In this document: one piece after another, positions 57,856-64,000 of the stretch | How positions within the stretch are numbered: position 1 is the first letter of the stretch | Layout of the letters: each line of letters begins with the position of its first letter | Origin: Amycolatopsis sacchari | Lineage (GTDB): Bacteria > Actinomycetota > Actinomycetes > Mycobacteriales > Pseudonocardiaceae | Assembly (NCBI RefSeq): GCF_900114035.1 | Contig: NZ_FORP01000001.1 | Span: 186,001-250,000, forward strand | DNA length: 64,000 nucleotides | Direction of reading: 5' to 3' | Position numbers and translations under genes: made by a program | Notes under the pieces: model-generated | The model's database searches: none | Told to the model about the DNA's origin: nothing | What the model saw: only the letters and a program-made list of their open reading frames with translations

Positions 57856-58734
57856 ATGACTGACCTCAACGGCGCGATCGTCGCCGGTGTCGACGGTTCC
57901 GCGCAGGCGCTGCGGGCCGTCCGGTGGGCGGCCGCGGAAGCCGCGCCCCGCAACCTCGGGCTGCACCTGGTGTCCGGGGCCGAACCGGCGCTGGGCTACT
58001 ACGGCGCCGGGCTGCCCGTCCCGCCGGAGCCGGTCGACGCCGTCGAACAGCTCGCGCGCACGCAGCTGGCCGAGGCCGCGGCCGAGGCGCGCAAGGTGGC
58101 GCCGGGCCTCGCCGTGACCACCGAGCGCGCGCAGGTCCCGCCGGTGCCGCTGCTGGTCGACGTGTCGAAGCGGGCGCACTCGATCGTCCTGGGCGCCCAC
58201 GGCCGCGGCGGGTTCGCCGGCATGCTCGCCGGTTCGACCGCGACCGCCGTCGTGGCACGCAGCGACTGCCCCGTCGTGGTGGTCCGCGGCGAGGAGCACG
58301 AGGGCGGTCCCGTCGTGGCCGGCGTCGACGGCAGCCCGGGGAGCGTGGCGGCGCTCGGGCAGGCGTTCGACGAAGCGGCGTGGCGGCGCGCCCCGCTGGT
58401 CGCGGTGCACGCGTGGCGGGACGTGGACTACGCGCTCGGCACGCCGCTCGAGTACGCGCTGATCGAGGTCGAGCCCAGCGAGCGGGAACAGGCGCGCGTG
58501 CTCGCCGAAAGCCTGGCCGGCTGGCAGGAGAAGTACCCGGACGTCGAGGTGGAGCGCGTGGTGGTCAAGGACCGCCCGCGCCACTGCCTGCTGGAGTGGA
58601 GCGCCGAGGCACGGCTCGTCGTGGTCGGCAGCCGCGGCCGCGGCGGGTTCCAGGGCCTGCTGCTCGGCTCGACGAGCCAGGCGCTCGTGCAGCACGGGCG
58701 GGCACCGGTGATGGTGGTGCGGGCGCGCGGCTGA
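57856..58734 (+). CDS. Universal stress protein, tandem UspA domains
   Basis: A 292-residue protein with two UspA domains (about 5-145 and 152-292). Each has the ATP-binding G-x2-G-x9-G-S motif: GAHGRGGFAGMLAGSTA in the first and GSRGRGGFQGLLLGSTS in the second. These proteins bind ATP and support survival under hypoxia or other stress; several mycobacterial homologues are DosR-controlled. ATG at 57856 preceded by an AGGGAGAAG site. A palindrome GTCCACAGTGGAC follows the stop. Confidence 0.93.
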   Translation: MTDLNGAIVAGVDGSAQALRAVRWAAAEAAPRNLGLHLVSGAEPALGYYGAGLPVPPEPVDAVEQLARTQLAEAAAEARKVAPGLAVTTERAQVPPVPLLVDVSKRAHSIVLGAHGRGGFAGMLAGSTATAVVARSDCPVVVVRGEEHEGGPVVAGVDGSPGSVAALGQAFDEAAWRRAPLVAVHAWRDVDYALGTPLEYALIEVEPSEREQARVLAESLAGWQEKYPDVEVERVVVKDRPRHCLLEWSAEARLVVVGSRGRGGFQGLLLGSTSQALVQHGRAPVMVVRARG

Positions 58735-58759
58735 CCCTTTGTCCACAGTGGACGGAGGT

Positions 58760-59092
58760 TCAGCTGTTCTCCCGCAGCCGCACGTCGTCGGCCCGGGAAC
58801 GGGCCACGCGCAGGCCGGGGCACCAGCCGGAGGTGGTGGTGCTGTACCGGCGCCGGTTCGGCGGCGGGGCGAGGTGGCCGTGCAGGTGCCATTCGCGCCC
58901 GTCGAAGGCCCAGTGCAGCAGGTCCTCCTCCCACGGCCGGTCCAGCAGCGCCTGCCGCTGCGCCAGCTCGTGCTGCGTCGCCAGGAACTCGCGGATTCGT
59001 GCCAGGAACCTCATGTCTGCCAGGGTCCCCGGAACGACGGTGTACCACGAGTGGCAGTCCGGCACGTTGTCGTCAAAATGCTGCCACGTCAC
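58760..59092 (-). CDS. Hypothetical protein downstream of the DUF692 cluster
   Basis: A 110-residue protein starting about MTWQHFDDNVPDCHSWY, with aromatic-rich and charged sequence (LDRPWEEDLLHWAFDGREW) and a polar C-terminus. Family unknown. The start is a GTG at 59092 overlapping the stop of the previous gene (GTGA); a GTG two codons earlier (59098) is an alternative. Its position and coupling suggest it belongs to the MNIO-type cluster. Confidence 0.55.
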   Translation of the reverse strand: MTWQHFDDNVPDCHSWYTVVPGTLADMRFLARIREFLATQHELAQRQALLDRPWEEDLLHWAFDGREWHLHGHLAPPPNRRRYSTTTSGWCPGLRVARSRADDVRLRENS

Positions 59093-59367
59093 CGCCACCA
59101 GCGGCGGCGGAGGTGCCCCTGCCTCCGCGCCCACGCGACGAAGGCGCGCGCGTCCTCCCGCGCGCGAACGCCTTCCGTGCGCGGGTGCGCACGGGCGTAC
59201 TCGGCGAACAGGTCCGGAAAGCGCTCTCCGAGCCGCCGGCACTCGTCCGGCGCCAGCTTCGCCACGACCCGGCCGCGCTTGGCCCGCAAGGCGGCGGACT
59301 CGACGCGCAGCCGTTCCTCGTCGAAGCCCTCCGGTGGCGGTGCCCCGGTGAGCAGGGCCCGCGGCAA
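59089..59367 (-). CDS. Small SCO6045-C-terminal-like domain, separated from DUF692 by a TGA
   Basis: About 92 residues from a TTG at 59367; homology-like sequence continues upstream (DRLAAAQAALPRALLTG) as far as the DUF692 stop. The frame is the same as that of DUF692, with only one TGA (59410-59412) between the two, so a full-length fusion would be about 375 residues. An ATG overlapping that stop (59413) is in another frame and would need a frameshift to reach this domain. Either the protein is made separately, by readthrough of TGA-C, or the gene is broken. The domain resembles the C-terminal part of SCO6045-type proteins and may recognise the peptide substrate. Confidence 0.55.
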   Translation of the reverse strand: MPRALLTGAPPPEGFDEERLRVESAALRAKRGRVVAKLAPDECRRLGERFPDLFAEYARAHPRTEGVRAREDARAFVAWARRQGHLRRRWWR

Positions 59368-59409
59368 CGCGGCCTGCGCCGCCGCGAGCCGGTCCCGCCG
59401 CGGCTGTTG

Positions 59410-60213
59410 TCATCCCGTGCCCAGTGCCGCGCGGATGGCCGCCAGTTCGGCGGCCAGCTCGCTGTCGGCGGGGAAGTCGTCGTCGCGTTCGAGCAGGACG
59501 CCCGGCGGATCGGTGCGGGCCGCCAGCTCGGTGAGCAACGCCAGCACCTCCGGCCGCACCGGGTGGGCGTGCGTGTCGTGGTACACGCCGTCGTGCTCCA
59601 CGCCCCCCGCGATGTGCGTGTACGCCAAGCGTTCCAGCGGAAGCTCGTCCAGCAGCGCCACGGGATCGGTGCCCAGGTTGCGGGCGTTGGCGTACAGGTT
59701 CGCCACGTCGACGAGCAGCAGGCAGCCCGTCCGCCCGGTCAGCTCGGCCAGGAACTGGCCCTCCGTCAGCTCCGCGTCCGGCCACTCCAGCAGCGCCGCG
59801 ATGTTCTCCAGCGCCAGCGGCACGGAAAGCGCTTCCTGGACCGCGCGGACGTTGGCCACCAGCACGTCCAGCGCCTCCCGCGTGCGGGGCACCGGCAGCA
59901 GGTGCCCGGAGTCCAGCCCGCCCGCGCGGACGAAGCACACGTGATCGCTCACCAGCGGCGCGTCGAGCGCCTCGGCCAGCTCCGCCAGGTGCCGCACCCG
60001 CGCCGGGTCCGGTGGTTCCGCGCCGCCGAGTGACAACGACACCGCGTGCGGCAGCACCGGCGTGCCGCGTTCCCGCAGCACCGCCAGCGATTCGGGCAGC
60101 CGGTCCGGCCGCACGTTCTCGGCGACCACCTCGACGAAATCCACGCCCGGCAGCCGTTCGACGGTCAGGTCCAGCTCCGGCCGCCAGCCGAGCCCGACAC
60201 CCAGCGCGCCCAT
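59410..60213 (-). CDS. DUF692 family enzyme (MNIO-type oxidase)
   Basis: A 267-residue TIM-barrel protein of the DUF692/MbnB group, now called MNIO: multinuclear non-heme iron oxidases that modify cysteines or other residues in peptides. Metal-binding residues of the family are visible: [68 protein letters not shown] and [12 protein letters not shown] at 60213 shares one base with the stop of the upstream Cys-rich membrane protein gene, so enzyme and likely substrate are made together. Known partners in other systems are MbnC- or HvfC-type helper proteins; here the downstream small domain could play that role. Confidence 0.88.
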   Translation of the reverse strand: MGALGVGLGWRPELDLTVERLPGVDFVEVVAENVRPDRLPESLAVLRERGTPVLPHAVSLSLGGAEPPDPARVRHLAELAEALDAPLVSDHVCFVRAGGLDSGHLLPVPRTREALDVLVANVRAVQEALSVPLALENIAALLEWPDAELTEGQFLAELTGRTGCLLLVDVANLYANARNLGTDPVALLDELPLERLAYTHIAGGVEHDGVYHDTHAHPVRPEVLALLTELAARTDPPGVLLERDDDFPADSELAAELAAIRAALGTG

Positions 60214-61103
60214 CAGCCGCCGCACCCGCCTCCGCCGCACCCGCCGCCACCGCACGAAGAACCGCTGTTGCACGACGACCCGCTGCTGCACGACGACCCG
60301 CTGCTGCACGACGACCCGCTGGAGTCACCCCCGGACGACCCCGGGTAGCCGGTCGCGCGCAGCTGCTGGGCGATCGCCTCGTCCGGGTAGGCCACCAGCC
60401 CGCCCGCGGCGACCAGGCCCACCGCACCCGCCAGCACCGGTACCCGGATGTGGCTGTGCCGCCGCGGTTCGGCGCCCAGCACGGCCGAGCGCACGTGGGC
60501 ACCGGCCCGGCTCAGCCACCGCGCCCGCGGCCGCAGCGCGACGCCCGCGGCGACGGCCGCCAGCACCACCAGTACGACCAGGAACCCGACCGGCCGGTGC
60601 AGCCGGATGCCGTTCACCAGCCGCGCCACCCCCAGCGCCACGACGGCGAGCAGGGGCAGCGCGGTCACGAACAGGGTGCTCACCCGGGGCGGGACGAGCA
60701 GCCCGCGCTCGGTGAGCGACGCCTGGACCGCCCGCACCGGAGCGGAGGTGCCCAGCACCGAACGGACCTGCCGCAGCGTGCTCCCGCCGCGTTCCTTGAC
60801 GTGGTCGAACACGGCCTGCCGCAGCGGGGAGCCGGTGGCACGCCTGCCCACCGCCCGCAACCGGCCGCCCCGCTGCACGCGCAGCCGCTCGGCGTGCACC
60901 AGCGCGGCCACCGCCGTGTCGACGAGGCGCTTCGGGCCGCCGACCAGGAAGGCCGCCTCGTCCACGGTCAGCATGGCCTGCGCGCCCGCGGCCGGCCGCC
61001 ACGCCAGCAGGTACCGCAGCGCGGCCGTCAGCGCGCCCGCGACCAGCAGCGCGCCCACGTACACGCCGAGGAACTGCGGCCCCGACAACCCCCAAGGCTC
61101 CAT
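60213..61103 (-). CDS. TIGR04222-type membrane protein with Cys-rich C-terminal tail
   Basis: A 296-residue protein with an N-terminal hydrophobic segment (about 8-31), a soluble domain (about 45-150), two further membrane segments (about 165-190 and 220-245) and a low-complexity tail (residues 258-296) made of Ser, Gly and Cys. The tail has six Cys at 266, 272, 278, 284, 289 and 294, spaced 6, 6, 6, 5 and 5 residues apart, in GSSCSS and GGGGC units. This matches the TIGR04222 family, which occurs next to DUF692. I infer that the tail is the modified substrate. ATG at 61103. Confidence 0.85.
   Translation of the reverse strand: MEPWGLSGPQFLGVYVGALLVAGALTAALRYLLAWRPAAGAQAMLTVDEAAFLVGGPKRLVDTAVAALVHAERLRVQRGGRLRAVGRRATGSPLRQAVFDHVKERGGSTLRQVRSVLGTSAPVRAVQASLTERGLLVPPRVSTLFVTALPLLAVVALGVARLVNGIRLHRPVGFLVVLVVLAAVAAGVALRPRARWLSRAGAHVRSAVLGAEPRRHSHIRVPVLAGAVGLVAAGGLVAYPDEAIAQQLRATGYPGSSGGDSSGSSCSSGSSCSSGSSCNSGSSCGGGGCGGGGCGG
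60265..60318 (-). repeat. 18-bp tandem repeats encoding the Cys-rich tail
   Basis: Three units of the plus-strand sequence CTGCTGCACGACGACCCG (the first with TT for CT) in 54 bp. They keep the reading frame and encode repeated GSSCSS units on the minus strand. Confidence 0.8.
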
Positions 61104-61146
61104 GGCGGGAGCCTAACCCGGGAAAAGGATCTTCCGGGGCGAAACG

Positions 61147-61554
61147 TCAGTAGTCGTCACGACCTGTTATCTGCTCCTCGAGCAGCTCGGCCGAGCCGGT
61201 CACCAGTTCCAGCGGGTCGGTGAACTCGTTGATGTCGAGGTTCTTCAGCGGCAGCGAATGCCGCAGCACGAGGTACTCGCCCATGACGACGGCGCCGCCG
61301 ACGACGGTGGTGTGCCCGATCTCGGCCAGCACGGAGTGCAGGTCGCACTCGTCCACGCGCGCGAACGGCGTCGCGATCTGCACCCACTCCTCGCGCTTGT
61401 CCAGCACCTCGCGCGCGATGACCACCATCTGGGTGCGTTCCTCGTCCTCCGGGTCCTTGCGGAAGCGCAGCCGGATGCGCAGCTCCTCCGGCTCGTCCCG
61501 GATCACGCGATACGACTGCCGAATGAACGTCACGAGCTCGCGCCAGGTCGCCAC
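61147..61554 (-). CDS. Conserved hypothetical protein
   Basis: A 135-residue soluble alpha/beta protein with no membrane segment, beginning MATWRELVTFIRQSYRV and continuing with beta-strand-like VLDKREEWVQIATPFARV. The pattern resembles YbjN or secretion-chaperone folds, but I do not recognise the family with certainty. It precedes the TIGR04222 gene by 43 bp, so it may be in the same transcript and could have a role in the MNIO-type system. Confidence 0.55.
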   Translation of the reverse strand: MATWRELVTFIRQSYRVIRDEPEELRIRLRFRKDPEDEERTQMVVIAREVLDKREEWVQIATPFARVDECDLHSVLAEIGHTTVVGGAVVMGEYLVLRHSLPLKNLDINEFTDPLELVTGSAELLEEQITGRDDY

Positions 61555-61680
61555 CCGCGCTCCCTTCTCGCCGGACCGACTGCGGATCGTGAGCAGTCAA
61601 GCACACCGGGCGGGCGGCGACGAGTCCCGGGATGTGAACGGGGTTGACCGGGCGCGCGGTGGCTGGCGACCATCGGTGCC

Positions 61681-61740
61681 ATGTCGAACGTGACCGCTCT
61701 CCTGCGGCGCCGTGGTCGCCTGGGCTCGCCGCCGCACTGA
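61681..61740 (+). CDS. Possible short leader peptide upstream of the TauD-like gene
   Basis: ATG at 61681 and TGA at 61738-61740 give a 19-residue peptide, MSNVTALLRRRGRLGSPPH. Its LLRRR-x-x-L core resembles small leader peptides found before sulfur-metabolism genes in Actinobacteria. It lies 55 bp upstream of the dioxygenase start. The Shine-Dalgarno is weak, so translation is uncertain. Confidence 0.35.
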   Translation: MSNVTALLRRRGRLGSPPH

Positions 61741-61795
61741 CCTCGCCGCCGCTTTCCCTTCACCCGCAAGCCTTTTCTCGAGCGAGGAGTTCGAC

Positions 61796-62722
61796 ATGAC
61801 GGTGGACACCCGTGCCCTCCTGCGTCCCGCCCGCGTCCCGGATCCCGGCATCCTGGAAGGCCCGCGCGTGCTGCGCCGGCTGTCCGAAGGCGTCGAGTCC
61901 CGGCCCTACGACCTGTTCACGCTGCGCCCGCTCGGCCGGGTCATCGGCGCCGAGATCGAGGGCGTCGACCTCGCGCGGCCGCTCACCGCGCCGCTGCGCG
62001 CGGAGCTGAACCGGGCGCTGCTGGAGTGGAAGGTGCTGTTCTTCCGCGACCAGGACATCACGTCGGAACACCAGCGCGCGTTCGCGAGGAACTGGGGCGA
62101 GCTGGAGACGAACCCGTTGCTGCCCAAGGGGAACTCCGACGAGGTCACGCGGTTCGCCCGCGACGCGCGGATGCCCGCGTTCGAGAACATCTGGCACACC
62201 GACGTGACCTTCCGGCCCAACCCCGCGCTCGGCTCGGTGCTGCGGCTGGTGCGCGTGCCACCGCAGGGCGGGGACACGATGTGGGCCGACATGGCCGCCG
62301 CCTACGACAACCTGCCCGCCGGCGTGCGGGAGCGGATCACCGGCCTGCGTGCCGTGCACGACTTCGTGCCCGGGTTCGTCCGCTTCTCCGACCCGGAGTT
62401 CCTCGCCGCGCGCCAGGCCGAGTTCCCGCCCGTCGAGCACCCCGTCGTGCGCACGCACCCGGAAACGGGGCGCCGCACGCTGTTCGTGAACCCGGCCTTC
62501 ACCACGCACATCGTCGGCCTGCCGCGGGAGGAGAGCGACGAGCTGCTGCGGCTGCTTTTCGTGCAGGCGCACGTGCCGGAGTTCCAGGTGCGGTTCCGCT
62601 GGACCGAGAACGCCGTGGCGTTCTGGGACAACCGCGCCACCCAGCACTACGCCGTCAACGACTACGCACCGCACGCCAGGATCGCCGAGCGCGTCGCGAT
62701 CGCGGGGGACCGGCCGTACTGA
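61796..62722 (+). CDS. TauD/TfdA family Fe(II)/2-oxoglutarate dioxygenase
   Basis: A 308-residue dioxygenase. The iron-binding HxD is visible in NIWHTDVTFRPNP, the distal His in RATQHYAVNDY, and the 2-oxoglutarate Arg in HARIAERVAIAG. The family includes taurine dioxygenase (sulfite release) and other sulfonate or aryloxyalkanoate enzymes; the true substrate is unclear. ATG at 61796 has a GAGGAG Shine-Dalgarno. An unusual N-terminal extension of about 45 residues precedes the family start (LGRVIGAEIEGVDLARPL). Confidence 0.9.
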   Translation: MTVDTRALLRPARVPDPGILEGPRVLRRLSEGVESRPYDLFTLRPLGRVIGAEIEGVDLARPLTAPLRAELNRALLEWKVLFFRDQDITSEHQRAFARNWGELETNPLLPKGNSDEVTRFARDARMPAFENIWHTDVTFRPNPALGSVLRLVRVPPQGGDTMWADMAAAYDNLPAGVRERITGLRAVHDFVPGFVRFSDPEFLAARQAEFPPVEHPVVRTHPETGRRTLFVNPAFTTHIVGLPREESDELLRLLFVQAHVPEFQVRFRWTENAVAFWDNRATQHYAVNDYAPHARIAERVAIAGDRPY

Positions 62723-62761
62723 CGGGTTTGTCCCGGGGGCGCCGAGGGCAATCCTGGCCGC

Positions 62762-63427
62762 ATGAGTCGTGTACTGGTCCTCGACGTGGACGGCACCCTG
62801 GTCGACACCAACTACCACCACGCGCTGGCGTGGTTCCGCGCCTTCCGGCGGTTCGACGTGACCGTGCCGGTCTGGCGCATCCACCGCGCGATCGGCATGG
62901 GCGGGGACCAGCTGGTGCCCACCGTCGCCGGGCAGGACGTCGAGGACCGCCTCGGCGACAGCGTGCGGGACGTGTGGAAGAAGGAGGTCGACGCGATCCT
63001 CGACGAGGTGTGCCCGATCGAGGGTGCGCGCCGCCTGCTCGAAGCCGCCCGCGACGCCGGGTACACCGTCGTCCTCGCCAGCTCGGGCAAGCCCGACCAC
63101 GTCGACAAGTACCTCGACCTGCTCGACGCACGCGAGCTGGCGAACGACTGGACCAGTTCCGGCGACGTGTCGGAGACGAAGCCCGAGCCGAACCTGATCG
63201 AGGTCGCGCTGCGCAAAGCCGGTGACGACGAGGCCGTCGTGGTCGGGGACTCGGTGTGGGACTGCCAGGCGGCGGAGCGGATCGGGCTGCCGTCGGTCGC
63301 CGTCCGCACGGGCGGGTTCGGGGAGCGGGAACTGCGCGACAACGGCGCTTCCCGGGTGTACGAGAACCTCGACGACCTGCGTGCGGACCTGCCGAACCTG
63401 CCCACGGGGAAGCCCCGCCGGAGCTAA
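62762..63427 (+). CDS. HAD superfamily phosphatase
   Basis: A 221-residue subfamily IA hydrolase. Motif I is DVDGTLVDTN (nucleophile and acid/base Asp), motif II is in VVLASSGKPD, and motif III/IV is KPEPNLIEVALRK with VVVGDSVWDCQAA. A cap domain lies about 15-85. It removes phosphate from a small metabolite of unknown type. ATG at 62762. Its stop (TAA 63425-63427) overlaps the stop of the convergent membrane gene. Confidence 0.9.
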   Translation: MSRVLVLDVDGTLVDTNYHHALAWFRAFRRFDVTVPVWRIHRAIGMGGDQLVPTVAGQDVEDRLGDSVRDVWKKEVDAILDEVCPIEGARRLLEAARDAGYTVVLASSGKPDHVDKYLDLLDARELANDWTSSGDVSETKPEPNLIEVALRKAGDDEAVVVGDSVWDCQAAERIGLPSVAVRTGGFGERELRDNGASRVYENLDDLRADLPNLPTGKPRRS

Positions 63428-64000
63428 CGCGCGGACAGGAACCGCACGTGGGAGTGCCGCCGCAGCCGGATCCTCGTCGCGATGGCCACGACGGCCAGCA
63501 GCGCCACCGCGCTGAGCACCCCGTGCACCAGCCCGCGCGCGAGGTAGGCCGCGCCCACGTGGTCGATGGCGTAGGTGCCGATCTCCCGGCTGAACCAGAA
63601 CGGCAGCACCCTGGCGAGCGGGCTTTCCGGATCCGCCATCATCTGCAGGCCCACCACGGCCAGCAGCACCAGCGTGCCCTCCAGCTCACGGGGGAGCACG
63701 GCGCTCAGCGCCAGCCCGAACGGCGCCGACACCAGGATCGTGAGCGCCATGATCAGCGCGATGGAGCCGTAGCGGACGTCGTGCTGGTCCACCAGGACGA
63801 GCACGAAGTAGGGGGCCGCCAGCACCGCGCCCGTCAGCCACAGCGCGACGAGCCTGCCGAGGCAGAGGTGGCGGCCGCGGTAGCCGGACAGGCGCAGCCG
63901 CGGTTCGAGACCCCGGCTCGCGTTCCCGGCGAACAGCGCCGCCGTGCTCAGCGCCCAGCCGAGGCCGAGGCACACGAAGCGGATGGACTGGCCGAGGTGG
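63424..64000 (-). CDS. Membrane protein, ABC-2 type permease-like (partial)
   Basis: The frame is open to the window edge, so the N-terminus is missing. The visible part (about 190 residues) has several hydrophobic segments (for example GRLVALWLTGAVLAAPYFVL, ALIMALTILVSAPFGLALSA, LLAVVGLQMM, AYLARGLVHGVLSAVALLAV) and a short basic end. The pattern fits an ABC-2 type transporter permease, but the ATPase partner is outside the window. Its stop codon lies in CTAA at 63424-63427, shared with the convergent HAD gene. Confidence 0.65.
   Translation of the reverse strand, partial: HLGQSIRFVCLGLGWALSTAALFAGNASRGLEPRLRLSGYRGRHLCLGRLVALWLTGAVLAAPYFVLVLVDQHDVRYGSIALIMALTILVSAPFGLALSAVLPRELEGTLVLLAVVGLQMMADPESPLARVLPFWFSREIGTYAIDHVGAAYLARGLVHGVLSAVALLAVVAIATRIRLRRHSHVRFLSAR

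Noticed and set aside
59410-59412. Selenocysteine at the in-frame TGA
   Set aside because: No hairpin of the bacterial SECIS type was seen just after the codon, and the family is not known to use selenocysteine. Leaky TGA-C, a mutation or a separate start is simpler.
58760-60502. A 580-residue minus-strand frame covering the DUF692 region
   Set aside because: Its translation through the DUF692 region is low-complexity Ala/Gly/Arg sequence. DUF692 itself, in another frame, has all family motifs. Only its last part (58760-59092) was kept as a separate small gene.

Overview
The window is a high-GC actinobacterial chromosome segment with dense genes, many GTG starts, and frequent ATGA, GTGA or TGATG stop/start overlaps. 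The best guess is a Pseudonocardiaceae member close to Amycolatopsis: the racemase at 53405 has the length and catalytic numbering of the Amycolatopsis N-acylamino-acid racemase as I remember it. I see no rRNA, tRNA, CRISPR array, insertion sequence or phage gene. The segment reads as ordinary chromosome, with several accessory metabolic modules and some unusual intergenic DNA.

Layout. 1-4053: stress and redox signalling, comprising a SpoIIE-type phosphatase end, an RsbW-like ATPase, a GNAT enzyme, and a DevS/DevR-type two-component system led by a flavin-type (PNPOx-like) protein. 4244-7614: small stress-type proteins (ChaB-like, acidic 89-aa protein, short-chain dehydrogenase) and an epimerase. 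7625-10569: phosphate uptake (DUF47 plus Pit) and an M20 peptidase. 10972-16973: small conserved protein, lipoprotein, aldo/keto reductase, UppP, histidine phosphatase and M3 peptidase. 17368-28184: malate dehydrogenase, FUSC membrane protein, and two GH92 alpha-mannosidases (one cytosolic, one secreted) around a methyltransferase. 28260-30369: M20 and M55 D-aminopeptidase. 31109-38696: cell-wall hydrolases, GlgM-GlgC, and a large repeat-rich anchored protein. 38739-42229: glycosyltransferase, TetR regulator and aldehyde dehydrogenase, linked by operator-like repeats. 42328-56239: a long cluster of serine hydrolase, dipeptide ABC importer, S9-beta-lactamase fusion, GNAT, racemase and PucR regulator. 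56244-58734: STAS protein, HTH regulator, a second PNPOx-like protein and a universal stress protein. 58760-61554: a DUF692 (MNIO-type) oxidase cluster with a Cys-rich membrane protein. 61681-64000: leader peptide, TauD-like dioxygenase, HAD phosphatase and an ABC-2 type permease fragment.

Two systems stand out. The first is the DUF692 enzyme next to a TIGR04222-type membrane protein whose last 39 residues carry six regularly spaced cysteines. This looks like an oxidative enzyme with a membrane-tethered peptide substrate. The enzyme is separated from a downstream partner domain by one in-frame TGA. The second is the 42-56 kb cluster. It couples peptide import with cytosolic serine hydrolases of the D-aminopeptidase/beta-lactamase type, an S9 peptidase fusion, and an acyltransferase-racemase pair, and so suggests import of D-residue peptides and conversion of D- to L-amino acids.

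Regulatory DNA of note: a nested palindromic element present twice, both times between convergent genes; a perfect 20-bp inverted repeat before the aldehyde dehydrogenase gene, with a related site upstream of tetR; DosR-box-like sites before both PNPOx genes; SigB-like promoters between the short-chain dehydrogenase and the epimerase; and hairpins that may tune the ABC importer and the PucR regulator.
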